Source: Marinobacter sp. S0848L (lineage in GTDB: Bacteria; Pseudomonadota; Gammaproteobacteria; Pseudomonadales; Oleiphilaceae). Taken from it: DNA of 64,000 nt. Numbering within the stretch: the first letter of the stretch is position 1; every line of letters starts with the position of its first letter. Shown in pieces: positions 41,577 through 54,418 of the stretch. The stretch lies in contig NZ_JALKAQ010000002.1 in assembly GCF_023016065.1 (NCBI RefSeq), positions 310,001 to 374,000 on the forward strand, in the 5' to 3' direction. The notes under the pieces were generated by a model that saw nothing but the letters and a program-made list of their open reading frames with translations, searched no databases and was not told where the DNA came from. A program made the translations under genes and the position numbers.

Positions 41577-43221
41577 AAACCCGCTCCTTGAATGGATTCA
41601 GACCAACCCGGCGATAGGTGTCCAGGAAGGTTTCTTCTTCGGTACGATTTTCAACGAACACATCAATGATCTTGGATACCACATTTGGCATAGCTTCGCG
41701 GGCAAACGACGGCCCAAGAATCTTGCCGATGTTGGCGTCATGCTGCGATGAGCCGCCCAAGCTTACCTGGTAGAATTCGGCGCCTTTCTTATCGACACCC
41801 AGGATGCCTATGTGGCCCACGTGGTGGTGTCCGCAGGCGTTCATGCAGCCAGAAATGTTCAGGTCGATCGGGCCCAGATCGTAGAGATAATCCAGATCAT
41901 CGAACTGGCGCTGGATGGCATCAGCAACCGGAAGCGACTTGGCGTTTGCCAGTGCGCAGTAATCGCCACCCGGGCAGCAAATCATGTCGGTCAGGGTGTT
42001 CAGGTTGGCGGTGGCAAAGCCCATGCCGGTAATGGCTTCCCACAACTCGAACAGGCGATCCTGACGTACATCGGCCAGCACCATGTTCTGCTCGTGGGTC
42101 GCGCGCGCTTCACCAAAGCTGTACTCGTCGGCCAAATCAGCGATTTGCTCAAGTTGACGGTCGGTTACATCGCCAGGCGGTGTGCCGGTTTTCTTCAGGG
42201 TGAGCGTCACGATGGCATAGCCGGGCTTTTTGTGTTCAGCCACGTTGTGCGTTAACCAGCGATCAAATTCCCGGTTCTCGAAACGCTGCTGGCTCAAAAG
42301 GTCAGTGGCATCTTCAAGAGCGTCATAAGCCGGCTCGGTGAAGTACGCTTTAACCCGATTAATTTCTTCGTTGGTCAGGCGCGTGGGGGAGTCTTTAATC
42401 TGCTGCCACTCGGCTTCAACTTTTTCGGCAAAGGTTGCCGGGCTCAGTGCTTTAACCAGAATCTTGATGCGCGCTTTGAACTTGTTATCACGACGGCCGT
42501 AGCGGTTGTATACACGAACAACGGCTTCCAGGTACGTGAGCAGGTCCAGTTCCGGCAGGAATTCACGAATGGTAGGGCCAACCATCGGTGTGCGGCCAAG
42601 GCCACCGCCTACGTGTACTCTGAAGCCCAGTTCGCCCTGTTCATTACGAACCATCTGTAGGCCAATATCGTGAACCTGGATTGCCGCTCGATCGGTATGC
42701 TCCGAGGCATTCACCGCGATCTTGAACTTACGGGGCAGAAACGCGAATTCCGGATGGAAAGTGGACCACTGACGGATAATTTCGCAGTACGGGCGCGGAT
42801 CCGCTAATTCGTCTTTCTGAACGCCCGAGAATTGGTCTGTTGTTGTGTTGCGAATGCAGTTACCGCTGGTCTGGTTCGCATGCATCTCCACTTCGGCGAG
42901 TTCCGCCAGAATGTCGGGAACGTCCTCAATGCGCGGCCAGTTCAGCTGAATGTTGGTGCGCGTGGTGACGTGGGCGTAGCCTTTGTCGTAGTCGCGGGTA
43001 ATTCGGGCCAGGCGGCGTAATTGCTCTGAGCGGAGCATGCCGTAGGGCACACAAATTCGGAGCATGGGTGCAACGCGCTGAACATATAGACCGTTCTGCA
43101 AGCGAAGAGGCAGAAACTCCTCTTCGGAAAGTTCACCCGCTAAGGCGCGCTCTGTCTGGTCCCGGAATTGGGCGACGCGCTCTGCGGCAATTTTTCGGTC
43201 GTGTTCATCGTAAACGTACAT
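41569..43221 (-). CDS. cysI: Sulfite reductase hemoprotein (siroheme/4Fe-4S)
   Basis: Six-electron reduction of sulfite to sulfide for cysteine and homocysteine synthesis. It has 550 residues with two ferredoxin-like half-repeats. The cluster/siroheme cysteines are in DMICCPGGDYC and the C-x3-C of ISGCMNACGHH; substrate-binding arginines lie in VTTRTNIQLNW and GNCIRNTT. No cysJ flavoprotein is adjacent, so the electron donor may be ferredoxin or a distant partner. The sulfide would be used by MetZ. An opposite-strand micro-ORF lies upstream. Confidence 0.93.
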   Translation of the reverse strand: MYVYDEHDRKIAAERVAQFRDQTERALAGELSEEEFLPLRLQNGLYVQRVAPMLRICVPYGMLRSEQLRRLARITRDYDKGYAHVTTRTNIQLNWPRIEDVPDILAELAEVEMHANQTSGNCIRNTTTDQFSGVQKDELADPRPYCEIIRQWSTFHPEFAFLPRKFKIAVNASEHTDRAAIQVHDIGLQMVRNEQGELGFRVHVGGGLGRTPMVGPTIREFLPELDLLTYLEAVVRVYNRYGRRDNKFKARIKILVKALSPATFAEKVEAEWQQIKDSPTRLTNEEINRVKAYFTEPAYDALEDATDLLSQQRFENREFDRWLTHNVAEHKKPGYAIVTLTLKKTGTPPGDVTDRQLEQIADLADEYSFGEARATHEQNMVLADVRQDRLFELWEAITGMGFATANLNTLTDMICCPGGDYCALANAKSLPVADAIQRQFDDLDYLYDLGPIDLNISGCMNACGHHHVGHIGILGVDKKGAEFYQVSLGGSSQHDANIGKILGPSFAREAMPNVVSKIIDVFVENRTEEETFLDTYRRVGLNPFKERVYA

Positions 43222-43459
43222 AGTGGAACGTCCTGCCTGCTAACATCAGAAGCTAATAGTTATGGCAACAATTTTCCATTGCGCCTTATTCCTGATGTGA
43301 AGGATACCAGCGAGTTTTTATTCTCAAAACGATTATTTCAAAATATCTTTATCGATTCAGGTGATAAGGGCGCGGGGCAGACTGGACGAATGTCAGTTAT
43401 CTGCTTTAATTTCAGCAGCAAAGCGATAAAAACAATAGCGTGATACGAGCGAGGTTCAT

Positions 43460-43564
43460 ATGAAGCAGTCAGAGCGTTCCGACAGTCTTGTAGATTCCAT
43501 GGCCGCAGTGGCGTTGGTTATTTTGGTGGTGGGGTTAGCGGTGCTGTGGGTGTCGGGCCAGTAA
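43460..43564 (+). CDS. 34-residue single-span membrane peptide
   Basis: Short ORF with ATG 43460, stop TAA 43562-43564 and GAGG seven bases before the start. The product has a charged, Ser-rich N-terminus (MKQSERSDSLVDS), one hydrophobic segment about residues 14-32 (MAAVALVILVVGLAVLWV) and ends SGQ. It is in the gap between cysI and the DUF2970 gene on the opposite strand and ends 4 bases from the DUF2970 stop. The shape, ribosome site and fit in the gap support a real gene, but I do not recognise the family. Confidence 0.55.
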   Translation: MKQSERSDSLVDSMAAVALVILVVGLAVLWVSGQ

Positions 43565-43568
43565 AGCG

Positions 43569-43811
43569 TTATTGGCTCGACAGCACCAGATTGACGATGA
43601 GGATCAAGCCACCAACAAAAAGCCCGGTAAATATCAGACCGGCAATAATATAGGGTGCAGCGCTATGGCTGGAGAAGTCTTGTTGCCGGTTTTTGCTTGA
43701 TTGAACGCCAAACGCACCGGCAAGGATGCTCTGTGTGATTTTTAAAACCCCGGGGCCCCGGGGTTTTTCGTTTTCGCCGTTTTTATTTCTGTTTTTAGCA
43801 CTGTCAGTCAT
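43569..43811 (-). CDS. DUF2970 membrane protein
   Basis: Small protein of 80 residues with a polar N-terminus rich in Asn/Lys, then LKITQSILAGAFGVQSSKNRQQDF and one membrane helix about 53-76 (YIIAGLIFTGLFVGGLILIV), the DUF2970 pattern. Function unknown. It starts 14 bases after the metH stop on the same strand, so it is likely the last gene of the metH transcript. Confidence 0.83.
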   Translation of the reverse strand: MTDSAKNRNKNGENEKPRGPGVLKITQSILAGAFGVQSSKNRQQDFSSHSAAPYIIAGLIFTGLFVGGLILIVNLVLSSQ

Positions 43812-43825
43812 ATGAAGTTCCTGAA

Positions 43826-47524
<3,699 letters not shown>

Positions 47525-47605
47525 AGGTAAATCTTCCGGAGTCATGAATAACATCTAATAAACGTAGTGCCGCGGGATCATAGCAAAAATGCAACAGAAG
47601 GTCTT

Positions 47606-47624
47606 AGTACAGATGATCATTATC
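47606..47624. promoter_or_regulatory. Fur-box-like sequence between metH and nfuA
   Basis: By eye, 14 of 19 positions match the E. coli Fur consensus; the right half ATCATTATC is nearly perfect and the left half weak. It lies about 140 bases before nfuA and 80 bases before metH, so either gene could be the target. Confidence 0.3.
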
Positions 47625-47765
47625 AAGTGACTGAAAATTAGGACTGTCAGCGGTGACAATACGGGAAATTAGTTACGTTCAGAATGCTTGACCGTTTTAC
47701 TTGGTCTTTCAACTTTCATTCAAAGCTCTTAAAATGAAAGCTACATTTGAAAACAGGTAGGAAGC

Positions 47766-48353
47766 ATGGCCGTGGTAACTGTGACAGATTCCGCACGAGA
47801 TTATCTCGCAAGCTTGATAGAAAAGCAGGATGTTGAAGGCATGGGGGTTCGCATTTTTGTCACCCAGCCGGGTACACGAAATGCGGAAACGTGTCTGGCG
47901 TATTGTCCGCCAAACGAAGTAGTGCCGACGGATGAAGCGAAAGATCTGGAAAAGTTCATGTTGTATCTGGATCACAACTCCGTGCCGTTCCTGGAAGACG
48001 CTTTCGTAGACTATTCCAAAGACCAGATGGGCGGCCAGCTGACCATTAAGGCGCCGAACGCGAAAGTACCTCAGGTGTCTGACGACGCGCCGCTGCCTGA
48101 GCGTGTCCAGTACGTGCTTGCCTCTGAAATCAATCCGAATCTGGCAGCCCACGGCGGTGACGTGTCTCTGGTTGAGATCGTTGACGAATCGGTAGCTGTA
48201 CTGCGCTTTGGTGGGGGGTGTCAGGGATGCTCGGCTGTGAGCCTGACCCTGAAACAGGGTGTCGAGAAAACGCTTAAAGAGCGCGTCCCGGAAATCACCG
48301 CCGTGCGTGACGTAACCGACCATACGCAAACCGAAAACGCGTATTACCAGTAA
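47766..48353 (+). CDS. nfuA: Fe-S biogenesis protein NfuA
   Basis: Carrier that delivers 4Fe-4S clusters to target enzymes, notably under iron or oxidative stress. It has 195 residues: a degenerate A-type domain 1-100 lacking the three cysteines of true A-type carriers, and a Nfu domain with the cluster pair Cys152 and Cys155 (GGGCQGCSA). GTAGGAAGC precedes the ATG. The length equals that of gammaproteobacterial NfuA. It is divergent from metH. Confidence 0.96.
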   Translation: MAVVTVTDSARDYLASLIEKQDVEGMGVRIFVTQPGTRNAETCLAYCPPNEVVPTDEAKDLEKFMLYLDHNSVPFLEDAFVDYSKDQMGGQLTIKAPNAKVPQVSDDAPLPERVQYVLASEINPNLAAHGGDVSLVEIVDESVAVLRFGGGCQGCSAVSLTLKQGVEKTLKERVPEITAVRDVTDHTQTENAYYQ

Positions 48354-48386
48354 GTCTCTATTAGTTCGTTGAGTTTCCCGCCTTAA

Positions 48387-48414
48387 GCAGGTGGTGGTGA
48401 CTGCCACCGCCTGC
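48387..48414 (+). terminator. Hairpin after nfuA
   Basis: Arms of 11 bases, GCAGGTGGTGG and CCACCGCCTGC with one G:T pair, lie 33 bases after the nfuA stop. A T-run comes only about 10 bases later. Confidence 0.4.
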
Positions 48415-48552
48415 CCGTATCACCTTTTTGACTGGCAATGCGGCCAATGTGGCGCCGGCCCGGTTCGTTCATCATCCGTCTCTCAAACAACTAGTTAGTG
48501 CGGTATTATGCCGTCATTAAAGAACAAACCCTGCGGGTGGCGGGGACGATAG

Positions 48553-49779
48553 ATGGGATTACCCTTGTCTGAATACTCACTGCTTTTGGTGCCGTTGGTC
48601 GCCGCTGTTGTCGGCTGGGCTACTAACTGGCTGGCTATACAAATGTCGTTCTACCCGGTCCAGTTTGTCGGGATCGGGTTTCTCGGTTGGCGGGGTGTTA
48701 TACCTCGCAAAGCTGAGAAAATGGCTCATATTTGCGTTGATCAAACGCTCCGGCAATTTGGTGATCTCAACTCGGTCTATCGAAAGCTTGGACCCCACAA
48801 GATTGTTGAGCATGTGGTTAATCTCGTGTCGCCAAGACTGGATGAGTACATCGACTCGATCATGTATGAGGTACATCCTGTGCTGTGGGATAACCTGCCA
48901 ATTTTCGTTCGTTCCAGAATCTATCGTTGGGCTCGCGAACAGTTGCCGTCAAGAATCGAAGAGCTTGTCGATGACATTGGTGATGACCTCGACAGCCTGG
49001 TCGATCTCAAAGCTTTGTTAAGTCGGCAGTTACAAACCAAACCTGATCTGATGAACCGGATATTCAAAGAGGCCGGAGAGGTTGAGCTGAAAGCCGTGGT
49101 GAATCGCGGAGCGTGGATTGGTGGCTTGCTTGGGGCGGCGCTATTACCGCTCTGGATTCGCTATCCGGAGCCTTGGGCTTTGCCCATGGGAGGCTTTCTG
49201 GTCGGTTTTGTCACTAACTGGTTGGCCATTAATCTGATTTTCGCACCCTTGCGGCCTCGCCGGTTCCTGTTTTGGAAAATTCAGGGTTTGTTTTTGCGTC
49301 GTCAGAATGAAATTAGCGATGTTTGGGCGCGCTCGGTCGCGGAAGAGCTGATTACCGTAGAGTTGGTAGCCGATGCGATGGTGAACGGGGAGCAGGGCAG
49401 TCGAACTCGGGCGATTCTGCAGAAGCATCTCAGGCCGATGTTGGACGAATCGCTGGTGTTGAAGATGGCGGCTCAGGTCAGCGTTGGAATGACCGGTTAC
49501 GCCGATTTAAAGCGAGTCATGAACGATAAAGCCGTGATAGCGACGAAAGATGTGTTTGCAGACCCGGCTTTTAAAAAGGAGCGAGCACCAGCCGTGGCGG
49601 CGGCGCTTTCGGAGCAGATGAAGGCATTGCAGCCAGAAGATTTTCAAGACATTCTGCGTCCGGCGTTTCGCGAAGAGGAGCTCCAGCTGATGGTCGTAGG
49701 CGGTATTTTCGGGGCCGCCGCCGGGCTGGTTCAGATATTTGGGACCACTTATTTGCCGCTTATGTTTGCAGGTGCTTAA
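48553..49779 (+). CDS. DUF445 family membrane protein
   Basis: Membrane protein of unknown function, 408 residues. It carries the doubled DUF445 pattern: VVGWATNWLAIQMSFYP near residue 20 and FVTNWLAINLIFAPLRP near 220, each after a hydrophobic segment, with a long helical soluble region about 60-170 and 240-370 and a final hydrophobic segment (VGGIFGAAAGLVQIF). GGGGACGATAG precedes the ATG. It stands alone, convergent with tusE. Confidence 0.85.
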   Translation: MGLPLSEYSLLLVPLVAAVVGWATNWLAIQMSFYPVQFVGIGFLGWRGVIPRKAEKMAHICVDQTLRQFGDLNSVYRKLGPHKIVEHVVNLVSPRLDEYIDSIMYEVHPVLWDNLPIFVRSRIYRWAREQLPSRIEELVDDIGDDLDSLVDLKALLSRQLQTKPDLMNRIFKEAGEVELKAVVNRGAWIGGLLGAALLPLWIRYPEPWALPMGGFLVGFVTNWLAINLIFAPLRPRRFLFWKIQGLFLRRQNEISDVWARSVAEELITVELVADAMVNGEQGSRTRAILQKHLRPMLDESLVLKMAAQVSVGMTGYADLKRVMNDKAVIATKDVFADPAFKKERAPAVAAALSEQMKALQPEDFQDILRPAFREEELQLMVVGGIFGAAAGLVQIFGTTYLPLMFAGA

Positions 49780-49789
49780 GTTGCTCTGG

Positions 49790-50116
49790 TCATAGACAGT
49801 TGGTAGGTCGGGGCAGGCCTGCTATTTTGCAGGCCGTTTTGGCCGGAGTGCCGGGGAACAATTGCATCAGGTAAATGCTGTTACCTTTTTCCTCTCCTAA
49901 AGCATCCTTTACGGCTTTCACAAAAAGCCGGTTAGAGGGTGGCGACATTTCGTGTTTATTATAAAATTTCCTTAGAAACTCTATGATTTCCCAGTGATTG
50001 TCGCTCAGCGAGACGTCTTCCTCTGCTGCAATCACAGAGGCAACATCGGAACTCCAGTCGGTCGCGTATTCCAGAAAACCTTCGTTATTTCGTTCCGGGA
50101 GATTTGATGCGCTCAT
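49790..50116 (-). CDS. tusE: Sulfur relay protein TusE (DsrC family)
   Basis: Accepts persulfide from TusBCD and passes it to MnmA for 2-thiouridine in tRNA wobble positions. It has 108 residues; the essential penultimate cysteine is Cys107 in PRPTNCL, and HWEIIEFLRKFY and YLMQLFPGTPAKTACKIAGLP are family blocks. It is last in tusD-tusC-tusB-tusE, 2 bases after tusB. A reverse-sulfite-reductase DsrC role is unlikely since no dsrAB is present in the window. Confidence 0.94.
   Translation of the reverse strand: MSASNLPERNNEGFLEYATDWSSDVASVIAAEEDVSLSDNHWEIIEFLRKFYNKHEMSPPSNRLFVKAVKDALGEEKGNSIYLMQLFPGTPAKTACKIAGLPRPTNCL
49816..49840 (+). terminator. Terminator for DUF445 gene inside tusE 3' end
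   Basis: Seven-base arms GGCCTGC and GCAGGCC with loop TATTTT are followed by GTTTT, 37 bases after the DUF445 stop. The hairpin lies in the coding end of the convergent tusE, over its conserved Cys region. Confidence 0.5.
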
Positions 50117-50118
50117 GT

Positions 50119-50400
50119 TTACCAGCTGATGATTTTTGGATGTGTTGCCGTAAGCTGAACCAGCTCGTCGTAATCGATGGTGTTGAGGTTTTCGCAGGCA
50201 GCCTCGAGCGCTCTGGCGTCAATATCGGCTTTTAGCGCGTAAAGCGTGCATGGCGCGTGCAGCTGGTTGCCCGCAGCGCTGAGTACGCCGTTTTCAATCA
50301 GCACCAGCGTGTCCGAGGGCGCCAGAGCGTTAATACAGGCCTGGTAGCGAGGATGCTCCGGCGCCTTGTTCAGAATGTGAAGTGTTGAGTTACTCGTCAT
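50119..50400 (-). CDS. tusB: Sulfur relay protein TusB
   Basis: Subunit of the TusBCD hexamer. From the ATG at 50400 it has 93 residues, with GGGTGAG just upstream; an earlier GTG (50409) is part of that site. LHILNKAPEH and DTLVLIENGVL begin the DsrH fold; the C-terminus ends in Trp as is usual. It lies 12 bases after tusC and 2 before tusE. Confidence 0.9.
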   Translation of the reverse strand: MTSNSTLHILNKAPEHPRYQACINALAPSDTLVLIENGVLSAAGNQLHAPCTLYALKADIDARALEAACENLNTIDYDELVQLTATHPKIISW

Positions 50401-50412
50401 GATACTCACCCT

Positions 50413-50775
50413 CTAGCCCGCAAAAACCACATGTTTATGGTCGCCCAACACGTCTCGAATGTTGCTGACGAGCTCTACACCCGGCAGCATTGTCGATTCT
50501 GTCAAGCCATATTGCTGGCAAGCGTGTTCATCTGCGATCAGTGCCTCGATTCCAAACAGCGGCGCAGCAGATAAATTCTTTTCAGCAGATTTCTGACCGA
50601 CGCCGTCTGGCCGTTGGCCTTTTCGGAGCCAGTTTACGCCGGCGCCGGTGAATAGCATGGCGGCCGGTTGATCAAACGCTGCCAGCGAAAAGGCCATGTC
50701 TAATGCTTCCCGTCCAGTCCAGAAACCGTAAGGAGCTTGGTCGATCACAATGAGTGTGCTCACATCAGTTCCCAT
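50413..50775 (-). CDS. tusC: Sulfur relay protein TusC
   Basis: Subunit of the TusBCD hexamer, DsrF family, 120 residues. IDQAPYGFWTGREALDMAFSLAAFDQPAAMLFTG is a typical opening (split over residues 10-44). The start overlaps the end of tusD by 11 bases, so translation is coupled. It has no conserved catalytic cysteine, as expected for this subunit. Confidence 0.92.
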   Translation of the reverse strand: MGTDVSTLIVIDQAPYGFWTGREALDMAFSLAAFDQPAAMLFTGAGVNWLRKGQRPDGVGQKSAEKNLSAAPLFGIEALIADEHACQQYGLTESTMLPGVELVSNIRDVLGDHKHVVFAG

Positions 50776-51172
50776 GGAAATAAATGGTTCTATCCGCGGC
50801 TTGACTGCCTTCTACCCACTCCCCCAGACCGGCGATCTCGAACGGCGCGAGAAGGTTTTCGGCGGGCAGTTCGTAACGGGCTTGTTCCGTTTTGTCGATG
50901 AGCCCTCTGCGCAGGGCAGACGCAATGCAGGCTGTCGCGGGGATGTCGTGTTTCTTGAGGAAAACAGACCACTGCTGCGGCCAATGAGCCTCATCCGAGG
51001 GCGGGGTGCTCAGGCTGGATGCCAGGTGCACGCCGTCGCCGTATAAGAACACACGGTCGATGCTGTGGCCGGCCGATAGAGCCGCTGTCGCGAACATCAA
51101 AGCCGTCTGCGGGGCCTGAGAGGTCCACGGGGCGCCGGTGATAACCAGTGTGAAAGTAAGCGAATTCGGCAT
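50765..51172 (-). CDS. tusD: Sulfur relay protein TusD
   Basis: Sulfur-carrying subunit of TusBCD, DsrE family, 135 residues. The persulfide cysteine corresponds to the Cys in TACIASALRRG near residue 81; FTLVITGAPWTSQAPQTAL and VFLYGDGVHLA are family blocks. It is the first gene of the tusDCBE set. TusA and MnmA are not in the window. Confidence 0.93.
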   Translation of the reverse strand: MPNSLTFTLVITGAPWTSQAPQTALMFATAALSAGHSIDRVFLYGDGVHLASSLSTPPSDEAHWPQQWSVFLKKHDIPATACIASALRRGLIDKTEQARYELPAENLLAPFEIAGLGEWVEGSQAADRTIYFHGN

Positions 51173-51224
51173 GTGTCAGGGTTCAGATAATGGATAGATG
51201 CAGATTAGGAGTGTACCTAAAGCA

Positions 51225-51255
51225 GAAACCCCGGCAAAGCGCCGGGGTTTCTTTT
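51225..51255. terminator. Terminator after the BI-1 family gene
   Basis: Eleven-base arms GAAACCCCGGC and GCCGGGGTTTC with a 5-base loop lie 21 bases beyond the - strand stop of the BI-1 gene, also upstream of tusD. Confidence 0.75.
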
Positions 51256-51275
51256 GGCTGATTCTGTATTCTGAA

Positions 51276-51995
51276 TCAGTCTTCGCCGGTGAAGGCGCCA
51301 ATCAGATGCAGCAAGCTGACGAACAGGTTGTAAATGTTCAGATACAGCCCGGTTGTTGCCATGATGTAGTTGGTTTCACCGCCATTTACGATACGGCTGG
51401 TGTCGTAGAGGATGAAGCCAGACATCAGGAATACGATGGCCGCACTCATTGCCAGGCTAAAGGCGGTTACTTGAACGCCGAACAAACTGGCGACGAAAGC
51501 GCCCAGCATGCCAACGATAACCACCATCAGGCCCGCTACCAACATGCCACGCATGAAGCTGAAGTCTTTTTTGGTGGTCAGCACGTACCCTGAAAGCCCC
51601 AGGAACACCACCGCGGTGCCGCCCAGTGCCTGCATAACGATCTGGCTGCCGTTAGCAAACTGAAGGTAGTGCATCAGGATCGGACCCAGCGACAGGCCCA
51701 GCAGTCCGGTGAAAGCGAAAACCACACCAATACCGGCTGCGCTGTTGGCAGTTCTTGGCAGAACAAGCCACACGAGCGCCAGTGCGCCCAAGCTGCAAAT
51801 CAAGCTTGCGCCTTGGCTCAGGCCAATGCTCATGGAAACACCGGCCATGACAGCACTGAATAGGAGTGTCATTGCCAGCAGGGTGTATGTGTTACGCAGG
51901 ACCTTGGTGGCTTCCGGGCTGATGGCTCCGGTAGCGCTGCCGCGAGCGACTTGGATGCCACCCTGGCTTTGAACGTTGTATTGCCTGTTATCCAT
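51276..51995 (-). CDS. Bax inhibitor-1/YccA family membrane protein
   Basis: Seven-helix inner-membrane protein of the BI-1 family; E. coli YccA modulates FtsH. It has 239 residues from the ATG at 51995, where CGGAGACGAGA supplies the ribosome site; the frame extends to 52112 without family residues. A polar N-terminus (about 1-25) precedes the helices; VLRNTYTLLAMTLLFSA and the C-terminal IVFLMSGFILYDTSRIVNGG then LYLNIYNLFVSLLHL are the family signature, including the conserved Asp. Its place beside tus genes matches Pseudomonas. Confidence 0.92.
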   Translation of the reverse strand: MDNRQYNVQSQGGIQVARGSATGAISPEATKVLRNTYTLLAMTLLFSAVMAGVSMSIGLSQGASLICSLGALALVWLVLPRTANSAAGIGVVFAFTGLLGLSLGPILMHYLQFANGSQIVMQALGGTAVVFLGLSGYVLTTKKDFSFMRGMLVAGLMVVIVGMLGAFVASLFGVQVTAFSLAMSAAIVFLMSGFILYDTSRIVNGGETNYIMATTGLYLNIYNLFVSLLHLIGAFTGED

Positions 51996-52222
51996 TCTCG
52001 TCTCCGAATTTATCAAACGGCGGGGAGGGCAGGCTGAACGCGCCTTTCCGCTTCCCTCTAACCTGAAGTCCATAATAAGGTTGTATACGCAACTTTCAAT
52101 CATTTGTGACAATAAACAGGGTGAAGAAGTTCATTACACTTCGTCCACCTAGCCTGTATTGATGAAACGTTGATCAATCTAATGGCGATCCGCAAAATTT
52201 TCAGGAATTTCGGCACAAACCG

Positions 52223-52250
52223 TTGACAGCATAGGCGATTCCGGTATCAT
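52223..52250 (+). promoter_or_regulatory. Strong sigma-70 promoter for tRNA-Ser
   Basis: A perfect TTGACA and TATCAT (5 of 6) are separated by 16 bases and end 35 bases before the mature tRNA 5' end. Confidence 0.7.
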
Positions 52251-52285
52251 GCACACCGCTGTCGAGATGACGGCAAGAAAGATGC

Positions 52286-52376
52286 GGTGGGCTGGCAGAG
52301 CGGCTGAATGCAGCGGTCTTGAAAACCGCCGAAGGTTAATAGCCTTCCCGGGGTTCGAATCCCTGGCCCACCGCCA
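52286..52376 (+). tRNA. tRNA-Ser(UGA)
   Basis: A 91-base tRNA including encoded CCA. The acceptor arms GGTGGGC and GCCCACC pair fully with discriminator G. The anticodon stem GCGGT/ACCGC encloses loop CTTGAAA with anticodon TGA (52320-52322). A long variable arm and GTTCGAAT in the T loop mark a type II serine tRNA reading UCA and other UCN codons. It stands alone between the BI-1 gene and selO. Confidence 0.97.
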
Positions 52377-52671
52377 CTTTTCTTTTGGATACAAGTGGTT
52401 AAATTAAGTACCTGGCTTCCAAACACTCTTCAGGTGTTGAATAATTTTCCCTCCCCAAGCATACACTTGTACTCTTGATTCCCAGTATTCTACGAATCCG
52501 CACGATAAAAGTTATCGCCTAACTGGCTTTGCTTTCTTTCATGTCGCTTTAAATCTGTGCTCTGAACGTCTGCTGAAGTCCACCTGAATAAGGTATAGCA
52601 TGGTATTTCGAACGTTTCGGTAGGACGCTGATCGCTCCACGATGACTTTCCCAGATTTGGCGAGAATCACG

Positions 52672-54414
52672 ATGATGAAACAACCTCTCCATACCGCGAC
52701 TAAAACGGTTGAGACGCTTACCCCTACTAACACCCTTACTGAGCTGGCCGCTTTGGCGGATTATTCGCTGCTGAAATCTCTCAATTGCGACCCCGATGCC
52801 AAAGAGGATGGGCGCGACCACCGGCCGCGGCAGGTTTTCAGCGGTCACTATGTGCCCGTTGCCCCTACACCTATAAAAGATCCGGAATATGTGGCCCATA
52901 GCTTCGGTTTGTTTCGCGAACTGGGTTTCGCCGACGAGTTAGCAACGTCGGAGGACTTTATGCGCATGTTCTCTGGCGATCTTTCATCGGTCCCCCTGCC
53001 CATGCGCAAGCTTGGCTGGGCCTGTGGATATGCGTTGTCCATTATGGGTAACGAGTACATTCAGCAGTGCCCGTTCCAAACCGGCAACGCCTACGGTGAC
53101 GGTCGCGCCATATCCGTGCTGGAAGCGGTTATTAACGGCCAGCGTTGGGAAATGCAGTTAAAAGGTGGTGGCCCCACACCTTACTGTCGCGGTGGTGACG
53201 GGCGTGCGGTGTTGCGATCCAGCGTGCGGGAGTTTCTAGCGCAGGAGCACATGCACGCACTCGGCGTGCCGACGTCACGGTCTTTAAGTCTGTATGTGTC
53301 GAAAACCGAGAAAGTCCGGAGGCCCTGGTATTCCGAAGGCTCGCGTTCAAGAGATCCGGATACGCTGGTTTCTGAACCGTTGGCGATCAGCATCCGCGTG
53401 GCGCCTTCGTTTATCCGGGTTGGTCAGCTTGAGCTGTTCGGACGTCGGGCACGAAAAAACGAACACCCAGAAGCGATGGTTGAGCTTGAACAGATTGTCC
53501 GGCATCTGATTGAGCGTGAGTACGGTACAGAAATTGACACCGAACTGGCATTACCAAATCAGGTGGTGGCACTGGCGCTGGCGTTTCGAGGCAGGCTGAC
53601 ATCGTTGGTGGCAAACTGGGTCCGCGTCGGTTTCTGTCAGGGCAACTTTAACAGCGACAACTGTGCCGCAGGTGGCTATACGCTGGACTACGGCCCATTC
53701 GGTTTCTGTGATGTGTTTAATCCGCGCTTTCAGCCTTGGACGGGCGGGGGAGATCACTATTCTTTTTTGAACCAGCCAGTTGCAGCGGAAGCTAACTTCC
53801 ACATGTTTTGTGTGGCTGTGGAGCCGTTGCTGGCCGAGCACTCGGACCACCTGCAACAACTTTCTGAGATCGAAAAAGGCTTCTCGGGAGCCATGCAAAC
53901 CGAGATGGAGAAGATGTGGGCGGCAAAACTTGGTTTAAATAGATTTTGCCCCGATTTGTTCCGTGATCTGGTGAGGTTGATGATGGAAACATCGGTCGAT
54001 TACACAGTGTTTTTCCGCGAGCTGTCCTTGCTGCCTGACAACATAGAACCACTGAAAAAGAGCTTTTATCAAAGTCCGTCATACGCGGCCGACCCGCAAG
54101 GCATTGATGAACGCTGGTCTGTTTGGCTCGCAAGATGGAGGGCAATGGTTGGCAGTTCGACGACACACTCCGATGCACAGGTTTCGAGCGGAATGAAAAA
54201 AGTTAATCCGAAATACTGTTTGCGCGACTGGCAAGTCGTGCCAGCGTACCAACAGGCCGAAACGGGAAACTATGAGCTACTGCGAGAACTGCAGTTAGTG
54301 ATGACACAGCCGTACGTTGAGCAGTCGCAAGCTATTGAGCATCAATACTACCGGCTGAAGCCCATGGAGCTCTTTGGCGTGGGCGGTGCATCGCATTACA
54401 GTTGCTCATCCTAA
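52672..54414 (+). CDS. selO: SelO family protein adenylyltransferase
   Basis: Pseudokinase-fold enzyme that AMPylates proteins, linked to redox stress (E. coli YdiU). It has 580 residues from ATG 52672; ATG 52642 would add ten. Family blocks: [24 protein letters not shown] (split near 140-165), [43 protein letters not shown] with the DYG metal motif. It ends Cys-Ser-Ser (TGC TCA TCC), Cys standing where animal SelO has selenocysteine. Ribosome sites at both starts are poor. A hairpin follows the stop. Confidence 0.93.
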   Translation: MMKQPLHTATKTVETLTPTNTLTELAALADYSLLKSLNCDPDAKEDGRDHRPRQVFSGHYVPVAPTPIKDPEYVAHSFGLFRELGFADELATSEDFMRMFSGDLSSVPLPMRKLGWACGYALSIMGNEYIQQCPFQTGNAYGDGRAISVLEAVINGQRWEMQLKGGGPTPYCRGGDGRAVLRSSVREFLAQEHMHALGVPTSRSLSLYVSKTEKVRRPWYSEGSRSRDPDTLVSEPLAISIRVAPSFIRVGQLELFGRRARKNEHPEAMVELEQIVRHLIEREYGTEIDTELALPNQVVALALAFRGRLTSLVANWVRVGFCQGNFNSDNCAAGGYTLDYGPFGFCDVFNPRFQPWTGGGDHYSFLNQPVAAEANFHMFCVAVEPLLAEHSDHLQQLSEIEKGFSGAMQTEMEKMWAAKLGLNRFCPDLFRDLVRLMMETSVDYTVFFRELSLLPDNIEPLKKSFYQSPSYAADPQGIDERWSVWLARWRAMVGSSTTHSDAQVSSGMKKVNPKYCLRDWQVVPAYQQAETGNYELLRELQLVMTQPYVEQSQAIEHQYYRLKPMELFGVGGASHYSCSS

Positions 54415-54418
54415 AGAC

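Noticed and set aside
47525-47765. Cobalamin or SAM riboswitch upstream of metH
   Set aside because: The 240-base gap holds no B12-box or SAM-type helices that I can see, and is too short for a full cobalamin element plus both promoters.
54400-54414. Selenocysteine in SelO
   Set aside because: The codon in the Sec position is TGC (Cys), not TGA, and the frame ends at TAA; no SECIS is needed.
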